A stretch of 64,000 nucleotides of DNA from Lachnospiraceae bacterium (GTDB lineage: Bacteria; Bacillota_A; Clostridia; Lachnospirales; Lachnospiraceae): assembly GCA_017482005.1 (NCBI GenBank), contig JAFUOI010000007.1, positions 124,001-188,000 on the forward strand. Reading direction: 5' to 3'. Below are positions 27,887 through 35,559 of the stretch, in pieces. The position numbers were made by a program, and so were the translations under genes. The first letter of the stretch is position 1. The number at the start of each line of letters is the position of its first letter. The notes beneath the pieces are model-generated. The model saw only the letters and a program-made list of their open reading frames with translations. It made no database searches and was not told where the DNA came from.

Positions 27887-28839
27887 TGCACATTTTACTG
27901 TTAATTTTGAAAATAATAGGAATAATTCTTCTTGTGCTTTTGGGCATTGTTCTTTTGCTTGTGCTCCTTCTTGTTTTTGTTCCTTTTTGTTATAGGGCAG
28001 AAGGCAGCTATTATGAAGAAAAGCCGTATGTCATGGCAAGAGTTCGGTATTTATTTCCGCTTTTGCAGGTGTTCGTCCGGTACAAAGACGGAGAAGCAGA
28101 AGGAAAAGTAAAGATTTTCGGTATAACTGTATATGATTTACTTGCGCCGACAGAACCTAAAAAAGAATCCCAAAAATCGAAATCCGGGAAGAAAAAAACT
28201 TTCAATGAAGCGGCTGCTTTCGACAAAGAAAATGATGATGACAACAAGCAGTCTGCAGAACTGACGGAAATAACGGATAAACCGGCAAAAATATCAGAAG
28301 AGGATCCACCAAAAGTGGATTCGGACAAAATATCAGACCAGGAAGAGGTTAAATTGTCATTTAATCAAAAGATGCGTCGTTTTATATCATGGATTCGTCA
28401 AAAGATAAATAAAATCATCGAATTGTTCCGTCAAATCAGAGAAAAGGGAATTCAGATAAAAGAAAAAGCGGAAGAGTTCAGCAGTAAAATTCAGTTTTAT
28501 TATGAAATATGGCAGAAAGAAGAGACTAAGCGTGCATTTCAAACGACAAAAAGAACACTTTACAGGTTGTGGAAGCGTATCCGTCCCAAAAAAGGGTTGA
28601 TAAAAATCCATTTTGGAACGGGAGACCCGGGAAGTACCGGTCAAATGTGCGGATATTTCGGTATGTTCTATCCATTTATCGGAAAGTATGTTATGATAGA
28701 ACCGGATTTTGAAAAAAAAATATACGAAGGCGACTTTTACTTTAAAGGACACATTACAATGTTTGCGCTGTTAAAAGCCGCATGGGTCGTATTGTTTGAT
28801 AAAGATATCAAGAAACTCAGAAAAATTCTTATGAATTAA
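27886..28839 (+). CDS. DUF2953 domain membrane protein
   Basis: 317 residues. An N-terminal Leu/Val/Ile-rich membrane helix (about 5-35), then an extracytoplasmic strand segment, a charged low-complexity linker (about 90-165; Lys, Glu, Asp and Ser) and a C-terminal region with FGTGDPGSTGQ and GYFGMFYPF, characteristic of DUF2953. In many Clostridia and Bacilli this family sits directly before ytfJ, as here, which links it to spore formation. Biochemical role unknown. A near-identical TTG start (27883) is less likely. Confidence 0.8.
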   Translation: MHILLLILKIIGIILLVLLGIVLLLVLLLVFVPFCYRAEGSYYEEKPYVMARVRYLFPLLQVFVRYKDGEAEGKVKIFGITVYDLLAPTEPKKESQKSKSGKKKTFNEAAAFDKENDDDNKQSAELTEITDKPAKISEEDPPKVDSDKISDQEEVKLSFNQKMRRFISWIRQKINKIIELFRQIREKGIQIKEKAEEFSSKIQFYYEIWQKEETKRAFQTTKRTLYRLWKRIRPKKGLIKIHFGTGDPGSTGQMCGYFGMFYPFIGKYVMIEPDFEKKIYEGDFYFKGHITMFALLKAAWVVLFDKDIKKLRKILMN

Positions 28840-28855
28840 GATAAGGAGGAAGCAT

Positions 28856-29245
28856 ATGAACAATAATTTTTCGGATGTAGTAACTTCTCTGCTTGGAGGC
28901 GTGGATCATTTTCTTTCCACAAAGACAGTTGTCGGAGAAGCCACACAGATTGGTGATACGATTATTCTCCCTCTTGTGGATGTTTCTTTTGGTGTTGGTG
29001 CCGGGGCGACAGCAGGAGAGGTGAAAAACGGCGGATTTGGCGGAGTATCGGGTAAGATGTCGCCAAGTGCGGTTCTTGTGATAAAAAACGGACAGACAAA
29101 ACTTGTCAATGTGAAAAATCAGGATACTGTAACTAAGATTATTGATATGATTCCGGAGCTTGTCGATAAGTTTACGACAGAAAAGGAAGAGATGGTGAGT
29201 GATGAAACTGCAGCTTCCATTGCATTCCCTGAAAACGAAATATAA
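28856..29245 (+). CDS. ytfJ: Sporulation protein YtfJ (GerW family)
   Basis: 129 residues. YtfJ/GerW family proteins are made in sporulating cells and affect germination. Features: VVGEATQIGDTIILPLVDVSFG and a glycine-rich loop (GVGAGATAGE; GGFGGVSGKMSPSAVLVI). AAGGAGG precedes the ATG. Its presence is one of the better indications that this organism forms spores. Same operon as the DUF2953 gene. No sporulation sigma-factor promoter was confidently found. Confidence 0.93.
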   Translation: MNNNFSDVVTSLLGGVDHFLSTKTVVGEATQIGDTIILPLVDVSFGVGAGATAGEVKNGGFGGVSGKMSPSAVLVIKNGQTKLVNVKNQDTVTKIIDMIPELVDKFTTEKEEMVSDETAASIAFPENEI

Positions 29246-29309
29246 TTTGATTGGAATATAATGTTCTTGCGCCGCATAATATAATAAAAAGGGATGGATT
29301 GCATCATCA

Positions 29310-29459
29310 ATGAAACGGATCTGTGGTTTATGTAGTTTTTGTGTTGCCATCGGAATGATACTCATGCTTTTTATTGATAATGTATTTGTAGCGGTGATAC
29401 TGATAGCGATCCTCATGCTGCTCGGTTATAATTTGTTTGCCGATGGTGGTTGTCGGTGA
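29310..29459 (+). CDS. Small hydrophobic protein (49 aa)
   Basis: Short frame beginning ATG 29310 with a basic start, a C-x2-C pair (MKRICGLCSFC) and two hydrophobic stretches separated by IDN, ending in NLFADGGCR. Two membrane helices are plausible. It fills the otherwise empty gap between ytfJ and the J-domain gene, with the next start 17 bases after its stop. The ribosome site (AGGGATGG) is weak and distant, so the start is uncertain. Not recognised. Confidence 0.5.
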   Translation: MKRICGLCSFCVAIGMILMLFIDNVFVAVILIAILMLLGYNLFADGGCR

Positions 29460-29476
29460 TCGTCCGGAGATATAAT

Positions 29477-30070
29477 ATGGAACAAGATAAGTTAGATAAT
29501 GTACAATTAAAAAACTGGCTTTTTAAAGAAAATATGCGCCTTGAAGATTTGCGCGAGGAATTATCAAGAGCGAGTCGGATGCTTCGTGAGCAGGCGGATA
29601 TCGTTAAACAGGACGAGCTTCGCCTGGAAGATGAGAAAAAGCGTTTCCAATCAGAAAAAGAAGAATTTAAAATACAGATGCATGATTGGACAGGGAAAAT
29701 TAAAGATGAGCGTAAAAAGTTAGAAGAAGAACAGAGCTTTTTTGATAAGAAGTTTAAAGTTCTTGAGATGGGGTTTAAGCAGCTTGATGCTGACCGTAAG
29801 GCTTTTGAAGCTAAGAAGCGTGCTTTTGAATATAGGAAATATGAGCAGAATTCTGCCGATGGTTTTTTTGGGTTGGAAGATACTGTGAGTGCAGATGAAA
29901 TGTTTTTCTTTCGCGGGGTTTCTCATCCCCTTGCCCTTAAAAAGCGCTATAAAGATTTGATTAAAATTTATCATCCGGATAATCTTGGAGGAGATAAGAC
30001 GATGTTGCAGCAGATCAATAAAGAGTACGATCTACTGAAAAAAAACATTACTTATCAAAAGAAAGCATAA
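29477..30070 (+). CDS. Coiled-coil protein with C-terminal J domain
   Basis: 197 residues. A long charged coiled coil (about 15-125, high Glu/Lys/Arg) followed by a degenerate J domain with the HPD motif at residues 166-168 (KIYHPDN). J domains stimulate Hsp70 (DnaK) ATPase. A C-terminal J domain without zinc finger or Gly-Phe region is typical of specialised co-chaperones or adaptor proteins rather than DnaJ. ATG 29477 is chosen over GTG-like upstream codons because GGAGA lies before it. Partner and client unknown. Confidence 0.8.
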   Translation: MEQDKLDNVQLKNWLFKENMRLEDLREELSRASRMLREQADIVKQDELRLEDEKKRFQSEKEEFKIQMHDWTGKIKDERKKLEEEQSFFDKKFKVLEMGFKQLDADRKAFEAKKRAFEYRKYEQNSADGFFGLEDTVSADEMFFFRGVSHPLALKKRYKDLIKIYHPDNLGGDKTMLQQINKEYDLLKKNITYQKKA

Positions 30071-30082
30071 TAGTCAAAATAA

Positions 30083-30115
30083 AAAGGAACCATTTTCATG
30101 GTTCCTTTGCTTTTT
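30083..30115. terminator. Bidirectional terminator between the J-domain gene and rpmB
   Basis: Perfect 10-base stem AAAGGAACCA (30083-30092) with TGGTTCCTTT (30099-30108). On the + strand a T run follows after GC (30111-30115); on the - strand the stem is followed by TTATTTTG, so both convergent genes can end here. Confidence 0.8.
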
Positions 30116-30136
30116 GTCTTCATTTCAAAAATCTAA

Positions 30137-30322
30137 TTAAGCTCTTTCAACTTTGCCTGATCTTAAACAAGATGTACAAACATGCATTGTTTTAGTAGCA
30201 CCGTTTACTTTACACTTAACATTCTTTACGTTTGCATTCCAAATGCGGTTAGATTTTCTATTAGAATGGCTGACATTGTTTCCAAAATGAACGCCTTTGC
30301 CACAAACATCACACTTAGCCAT
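30137..30322 (-). CDS. rpmB: 50S ribosomal protein L28, zinc-ribbon form
   Basis: 61 residues. Starts MAKCDVCGKG and retains both C-x2-C pairs (CDVC and CTSC), so it is the zinc-binding C+ form of L28. GNNVSHSNRKSNR is the family core. ATG 30322 has AGGAGGT directly upstream; a longer in-frame start (30370) is not needed. Own promoter, opposite to the flanking genes. Confidence 0.96.
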   Translation of the reverse strand: MAKCDVCGKGVHFGNNVSHSNRKSNRIWNANVKNVKCKVNGATKTMHVCTSCLRSGKVERA

Positions 30323-30371
30323 GATCGCACCTCCTAAACTATAATAGTCTTCTAAACTCACAACAAGCATA

Positions 30372-30400
30372 TTTTAGCAGAAAAAATATACGAATGCAAG
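30372..30400 (-). promoter_or_regulatory. rpmB promoter
   Basis: On the - strand TTGCAT (30400-30395), 17 bases, TAAAAT (30377-30372), with a TGC extension before the -10. Confidence 0.65.
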
Positions 30401-30438
30401 CAGAAAATAATTTTTTCAATAGTATTTTCAAATATATG

Positions 30439-30467
30439 TTCCATTTTTCTTTAAAAAAGGGTATAAT
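30439..30467 (+). promoter_or_regulatory. Promoter for the Asp23/fakA-like unit
   Basis: TATAAT at 30462-30467; a weak -35 (TTCCAT) lies at 30439-30444, 17 bases upstream. AAGGAGG follows before the ATG at 30503. Confidence 0.5.
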
Positions 30468-30502
30468 CTCTCTTAGTAGAATAGATCCAAGGAGGATAAT
30501 GT

Positions 30503-30859
30503 ATGAAAACTTTAATGAATACACACCTCGGAAATATCACAATTGACAGTGAGGTTATTGCAAATTATGCAGGCAGCGTTGCTGTAGAGTGTATTGGTGT
30601 TGTAGGTATGGCGAGCGTGAATGTAAAAGACGGTTTGGTCAAATTATTAAAGATGGATAATCTTTCGACAGGTGTATGTGTTCATGTGAATAATAATAAA
30701 CTTGTAATTGATTTTCATCTGATTGTTGCATACGGTGTTAATATACTTGCCGTATCTGACAATTTGACAAGCAATGTAAAATATAAAGTTGAAGAATTTA
30801 CGGGACTTCCGGTTGAAAAGGTAAATATCTTTGTGGAAGGCGTCAGAGTAATCGACTAG
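30503..30859 (+). CDS. Asp23/Gls24 family protein (YloU-like)
   Basis: 118 residues covering one Asp23/Gls24 (DUF322) domain: GNITIDSEVIANYAG, GVVGMASV and the C-terminal GLPVEKVNIFVEGV. Members are small envelope- or stress-associated proteins of unclear biochemistry. In Firmicutes this gene lies directly before the fatty acid kinase-like yloV, as here (14-base gap), and downstream of L28, matching the Bacillus rpmB-yloU-yloV-recG neighbourhood. Confidence 0.92.
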   Translation: MKTLMNTHLGNITIDSEVIANYAGSVAVECIGVVGMASVNVKDGLVKLLKMDNLSTGVCVHVNNNKLVIDFHLIVAYGVNILAVSDNLTSNVKYKVEEFTGLPVEKVNIFVEGVRVID

Positions 30860-30873
30860 AGGAGGAAATAAAA

Positions 30874-32541
30874 GTGTCATCAAATGTTATAGATGCAAAG
30901 ATGCTCCGCGCCATGTTTATTGCAGGAGCAAAAAATCTTGAAGCAAAAAAAGAATATATCAATGAACTTAACGTATTCCCTGTTCCTGATGGTGATACGG
31001 GTACTAATATGACGCTGACGATTATGTCGGCTGCAAAAGAAGTTGCAGCGCTTCCGGAAGATGCCGGATTAAAAGAGATTTCAAAAGCAATTTCATCAGG
31101 ATCTCTTCGCGGTGCCAGAGGAAATTCGGGCGTAATTCTGTCACAGTTATTCCGTGGTATGTGCAAGGTAATCGGCGAAGTAGAAGGCGAAATTACAATC
31201 GATGATGCAATCCGTGCATTTGAAAAAGCTGTGGAAAGCGCATATAAAGCAGTTATGAAACCGAAGGAAGGTACGATTCTTACGGTTGCCAAAGGAGCTT
31301 ATGAGAAAGCTGCTGAGTTCGAAGGAACCGAGGACATGGATTTGTTTATTGATTCCGTTATTGCATATGCACAGGAAGTTTTGGATAAGACTCCGGAGAT
31401 GCTTCCTGTTTTGAAACAGGCAGGAGTGGTTGATTCCGGCGGACAGGGTCTTTTGGAAGTGTTAAAAGGTGCACAGAAGGCATTCCGCGGTGAGGAGCTT
31501 GATCTTACAATCGTTGCGGCTCCTGTTGTTAAGAAAACAGGTATCGACACTTCGGATATCGATACTTCCGATATTAAATTTGGTTATTGTACAGAGTTTA
31601 TCATTTTACTCAACAAGACATTCAATGTGAAGCATGAGATGGATTTCAAGGCTTTTCTTGAGTCAATCGGTGATTCTATTGTTGTAGTTGCAGATGATGA
31701 TATCGTTAAGGTGCACGTACATACCAACGATCCGGGGTTGGCAATACAGCGTGCGCTCACATACGGTGCATTATCAAACATGAAGATTGATAATATGCGC
31801 TTAGAGCATGAAGAAAAATTATTTAAAGAGGCAGAGAAAAATACGGCAGAGTCTCCGGCGGCAGAACCGGAAGATTGGAAAGAGTTTGGATTTATCAGCG
31901 TTTCCATCGGAGACGGCTTAAATGCGATTTTCAAAGACCTTGGCGTAGATCGTATTATTGAAGGCGGACAGACAATGAATCCGAGTACGGAAGATATTTT
32001 AAGTGCCATTGAATCACTTCCGGCCAAAACAATTTACGTTCTTCCAAATAACAAAAACATTGTTATGGCAGCCAATCAGGCAAGAGACCTGACGGAAGAT
32101 AAAGAGATTATTGTTGTTCCTACGAAGACGATTCCACAGGGTATCTCCGCGATAATTAATTTTGTTCCTGAATTATCCGGAGAAGATAATCTTGCATCCA
32201 TGATGGAAGAAATTGAAAATGTTAAGACCGGTCAGGTTACCTATGCTGTACGTGATACGGAAATCGACAACAAAGTAATCAAAGAGAACGATATTATGGG
32301 AATCGGTGATTCATCCATCCTTGCCGTAGGTGAGAAAATTTTTGATACGACAATCGAGATGGTGGAAGAAATGATGAAAGACTCCGATTGCGAATTAATC
32401 AGCATTTATTACGGAAGTGATGTCGATGAGGAAGATGCGGAAGCTCTGCAGTCTGAGATTGAAGTAAAATTCCCGGATTGCGATGTAGAACTTCAGTATG
32501 GTGGTCAGCCGATTTACTATTACCTTATTTCAGCCGAATAG
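30874..32541 (+). CDS. DhaL/DAK2-domain fatty acid kinase-like protein (YloV/FakA)
   Basis: 555 residues. N-terminal DhaL (DAK2) ATP-binding domain with FPVPDGDTGTNM (about 32-43) and RGARGNSGVILSQLFRG; a middle domain and a C-terminal DegV-like half (SISIGDGL; SLPAKTIYVLPNNKN). FakA phosphorylates fatty acids carried by FakB (DegV) proteins for phospholipid synthesis; a DegV gene lies at 34650, consistent with that pair. GTG start, AGGAGG at 30861-30866. An in-frame repeat DTSDIDTSDI occurs near residue 230. Confidence 0.92.
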   Translation: MSSNVIDAKMLRAMFIAGAKNLEAKKEYINELNVFPVPDGDTGTNMTLTIMSAAKEVAALPEDAGLKEISKAISSGSLRGARGNSGVILSQLFRGMCKVIGEVEGEITIDDAIRAFEKAVESAYKAVMKPKEGTILTVAKGAYEKAAEFEGTEDMDLFIDSVIAYAQEVLDKTPEMLPVLKQAGVVDSGGQGLLEVLKGAQKAFRGEELDLTIVAAPVVKKTGIDTSDIDTSDIKFGYCTEFIILLNKTFNVKHEMDFKAFLESIGDSIVVVADDDIVKVHVHTNDPGLAIQRALTYGALSNMKIDNMRLEHEEKLFKEAEKNTAESPAAEPEDWKEFGFISVSIGDGLNAIFKDLGVDRIIEGGQTMNPSTEDILSAIESLPAKTIYVLPNNKNIVMAANQARDLTEDKEIIVVPTKTIPQGISAIINFVPELSGEDNLASMMEEIENVKTGQVTYAVRDTEIDNKVIKENDIMGIGDSSILAVGEKIFDTTIEMVEEMMKDSDCELISIYYGSDVDEEDAEALQSEIEVKFPDCDVELQYGGQPIYYYLISAE

Positions 32542-32549
32542 GTGTTTTC

Positions 32550-34607
32550 ATGAAGTTAGAACAATCGATTATGGATTTAAAGGGCATCGGTGAAAAAAAC
32601 GCTGCCCTTTTTCATAAATTAAATATTGATACGGTTGGTGATCTTTTGTTTCATTTTCCAAAGGAATATCATCGTTATCCAAAATCCGGAACATTGCAAA
32701 ACAGAGATGTCGACGGCGGAAAATCAGCTGTAATCGCTACTGTTCAATCCGCTCCGCAGTTACAGCGCATGCGGGGGACGAGTATGTTAAAGTTTCACGC
32801 CGTTGACCAATGTGGTCATTGTGTGACGGTGACTTTTTTTCATATGCCATATCTGAAAAACAGCATTAAACAAGGGCGGACATATGTATTTTACGGACAA
32901 GTTCACCTCAAGAATAATATGGCTTTTATGAGTCATCCGAAAATGTTTTCCTGTGATGAATACAAAAAACTTGAGGGAATGCTTGTGCCCGTATATTCAC
33001 GTACAAAAGGGCTGACAGATCAGTCTTTATACAAGCATTGTATGAATGCTCTTTGCAATGCAGACAATATGGAAGAATATCTTCCGGAATATTTGATAGA
33101 TAAATATCATTTTCTTCCGGTCAGGGATGCATTGCAGCAGATACATTCCCCATCAGAATTGTCGGATGCAGTTGAGGCACGCAAACGTTTTTCTTACGAA
33201 GAATTTTTGCTTTTTCTTTTGGCTGTGAAGTCTCAGCGCTCGGGACTAAAGACATTAACAGAGTATCCGATGATTGAGACGGCGGATGTTCAAAGGTTGA
33301 TAGAACAGCTCCCTTATGAACTGACGCCTTCACAGAGACAGGCATATGAGCAGATAAGGTCGGATATGCTCAGTGAATATTGTATGAATCGTCTGCTTCA
33401 GGGAGATGTGGGAAGCGGAAAGACAATTGTTGCAATCATAGCGCTTCTTCTTTGTGTTTCCAATGGTTATCAGGGAGCTATGATGGCTCCGACAGAAGTG
33501 CTTGCAACCCAGCACATGGAAACGGTACTTGAAATGACACAGATGTATCAGCTTCCGTTCCGTCCTGTGCTTCTGGTCGGTTCACAGACTGCAAAAGAAA
33601 AGCGAGATATTTATGCAGCAATTGAAAGTGGTGAATACAATCTTGTTATAGGAACACATGCAGTGATACAGGATAAGGTTATGTTTCATAATCTTGCACT
33701 TGTTATTACGGACGAACAGCACAGATTCGGTGTACGACAGCGTGAAAAGCTTGTCAGCAAGGGAAAAAACCTTCACACCATCGTTATGAGTGCAACACCG
33801 ATTCCGAGATCACTTGCGCTTATTTTGTACGGAGATCTCGACATTACAGAAATGAAAGGACTTCCGGCACAGCGACTCCCGATTAAAAACTGTGTTGTAA
33901 ACCAAAACTATCGCATGACAGCCTACAAATTTATGCAGGATGAGATTGAAAAAGGGCATCAGGTTTATATAATCTGTCCGATGGCGGAACCCGGGATTAT
34001 GGAAGAACTTGAAAATGTTGTGGATTATTCAAAATATATCCGTGATTTTTTTCCGGAAAACATACACATAGCCTATTTGCACGGTAAAATGAAACCAAAG
34101 CAGAAAGCAGAGATTATGGATCGCTATGCATTAGGCGAAATTGACATTCTTGTATCAACAACGGTGATTGAGGTCGGAATCAATGTTCCCAACGCAACGG
34201 TAATGCTCGTTGAAAATGCGGAACGTTTCGGACTTTCAACCCTTCATCAGATACGCGGTCGTGTAGGCAGAAGCGAGAAGCAATCCTACTGTATTTTTAT
34301 GGAATCCGAAGAAAAGGAACGCAAAAACGAACGTTTGGAAATTCTGAACCACTCTAATGACGGGTTTGAGATTGCAAATGAAGATCTGAAACTGCGTGGT
34401 CCGGGGGATTTTACGGGGGTTGAGCAGAGTGGAGCATTTCATTTCCGGTTTGCAGATATCTATCGTGATGCAGATATGCTTCGGGCGGCAGCGGAAGATG
34501 CTTCGAAAATTTTAGAAAATGACTCTTTACTTATTGAAGAATCTCATATACCATTAAAAAAGAAAATGGAAACATATGTCACTTCGGGATATATTAAGAT
34601 TTTATAG
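32550..34607 (+). CDS. recG: ATP-dependent DNA helicase RecG
   Basis: 685 residues, normal length. RecG unwinds branched DNA and remodels stalled forks. N-terminal wedge/OB region (about 1-240), then superfamily 2 motor: Walker A GDVGSGKT, APTEVLA motif Ia, DEQH box (ITDEQHRFG), SATPIPR motif III, STTVIEVGINVPNA and RGRVGRSE. ATG 32550 is preferred (AGGTG just upstream); the frame continues 24 codons upstream into the 3' end of the fakA-like gene. Nine bases separate the two. Confidence 0.96.
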   Translation: MKLEQSIMDLKGIGEKNAALFHKLNIDTVGDLLFHFPKEYHRYPKSGTLQNRDVDGGKSAVIATVQSAPQLQRMRGTSMLKFHAVDQCGHCVTVTFFHMPYLKNSIKQGRTYVFYGQVHLKNNMAFMSHPKMFSCDEYKKLEGMLVPVYSRTKGLTDQSLYKHCMNALCNADNMEEYLPEYLIDKYHFLPVRDALQQIHSPSELSDAVEARKRFSYEEFLLFLLAVKSQRSGLKTLTEYPMIETADVQRLIEQLPYELTPSQRQAYEQIRSDMLSEYCMNRLLQGDVGSGKTIVAIIALLLCVSNGYQGAMMAPTEVLATQHMETVLEMTQMYQLPFRPVLLVGSQTAKEKRDIYAAIESGEYNLVIGTHAVIQDKVMFHNLALVITDEQHRFGVRQREKLVSKGKNLHTIVMSATPIPRSLALILYGDLDITEMKGLPAQRLPIKNCVVNQNYRMTAYKFMQDEIEKGHQVYIICPMAEPGIMEELENVVDYSKYIRDFFPENIHIAYLHGKMKPKQKAEIMDRYALGEIDILVSTTVIEVGINVPNATVMLVENAERFGLSTLHQIRGRVGRSEKQSYCIFMESEEKERKNERLEILNHSNDGFEIANEDLKLRGPGDFTGVEQSGAFHFRFADIYRDADMLRAAAEDASKILENDSLLIEESHIPLKKKMETYVTSGYIKIL

Positions 34608-34649
34608 TAAGTTTGTTCGTATGTTTTTATAAATATTGGAGGAATGATT

Positions 34650-35540
34650 TTGAAAAAAATCGCAATACTAACGGACAGCAACAGCGGAATAACACAATCG
34701 GAAGCGAAAGAGATGGGGATTCATGTAATTCCAATGCCGTTTACGATCAACAATGATACCTACTACGAAGGAATCAATCTAAGTCAGGAACAGTTTTATG
34801 AGTTTCTGGCGGCGGAAGCCACAGTGTCTACGTCACAACCGTCTCCGGACACTCTTATTGTAATGTTCAAAAAGTTGTTAAAAGAGTATGATGAGGTTGT
34901 GCATATTCCTATGTCCAGCGGTCTGAGCGGTTCTTACCAGACTGCCCGCATGATTTCGCAGGAAGATGATTTTGCAGGTAAAGTATTTGTTGTTAACAAT
35001 CAGCGTATTTCCGTGACACAAAAACAAGCTGCTTTTGATGCCCTTGCCCTTTCAAAAAAAGGATACGATGCGATACAAATCAGAGATATATTGGAAGAAG
35101 ATAAGTTTAATTGTTCTATCTATATTATGTTAGATACACTGTATTATCTAAAAAAAGGCGGACGTATTACACCTGCAGCGGCAGCACTTGGTACGCTTTT
35201 GCGTCTTAAACCTGTTCTGCAGATTCAGGGCGAGAAGTTGGATGCATATGCAAAAGCCCGCACTTCCAACCAAGGGAAAACTATTATGATGCAGGCAATC
35301 CGTAAAGATATTGAGACAAGATTTGGCGGGTGGGATGCCAAGACGCCTGACAGGGTCTTTTTGCAAGTTGCTCACAGCAACAATGAAGCGGGGGCAATGG
35401 CATTTCGCGTTGAAATAGAGAAAGAATTTCCGGGACTTGAAATCCGTTATGTGGAGCCGCTTTCTTTAAGCATTTCGTGTCATACCGGTCCGGGAGCGCT
35501 TGGAATTGCCGTGACACAGAAATTGGAACAAACGAAATAA
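34650..35540 (+). CDS. DegV family fatty-acid-binding protein
   Basis: About 296 residues. Two-domain DegV fold binding one fatty acid in a cleft; FakB partners present it to FakA. Conserved ILTDSNSGI, SQPSPD, MSSGLSGSYQTA and TGPGALG are present. GGAGG (34638-34642) is 7 bases before TTG 34650 but only 1 base before ATG 34644, so the TTG is the likely start. Near the fakA-like gene at 30874 with recG between, so a functional FakA-FakB pair is likely. Confidence 0.92.
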   Translation: MKKIAILTDSNSGITQSEAKEMGIHVIPMPFTINNDTYYEGINLSQEQFYEFLAAEATVSTSQPSPDTLIVMFKKLLKEYDEVVHIPMSSGLSGSYQTARMISQEDDFAGKVFVVNNQRISVTQKQAAFDALALSKKGYDAIQIRDILEEDKFNCSIYIMLDTLYYLKKGGRITPAAAALGTLLRLKPVLQIQGEKLDAYAKARTSNQGKTIMMQAIRKDIETRFGGWDAKTPDRVFLQVAHSNNEAGAMAFRVEIEKEFPGLEIRYVEPLSLSISCHTGPGALGIAVTQKLEQTK

Positions 35541-35559
35541 TCGAAAGAGGTACAATAAA

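Noticed and set aside
28150..28330. Low-complexity run in the DUF2953 gene as a foreign insertion
   Set aside because: It is a charged linker typical of the family and keeps the reading frame.
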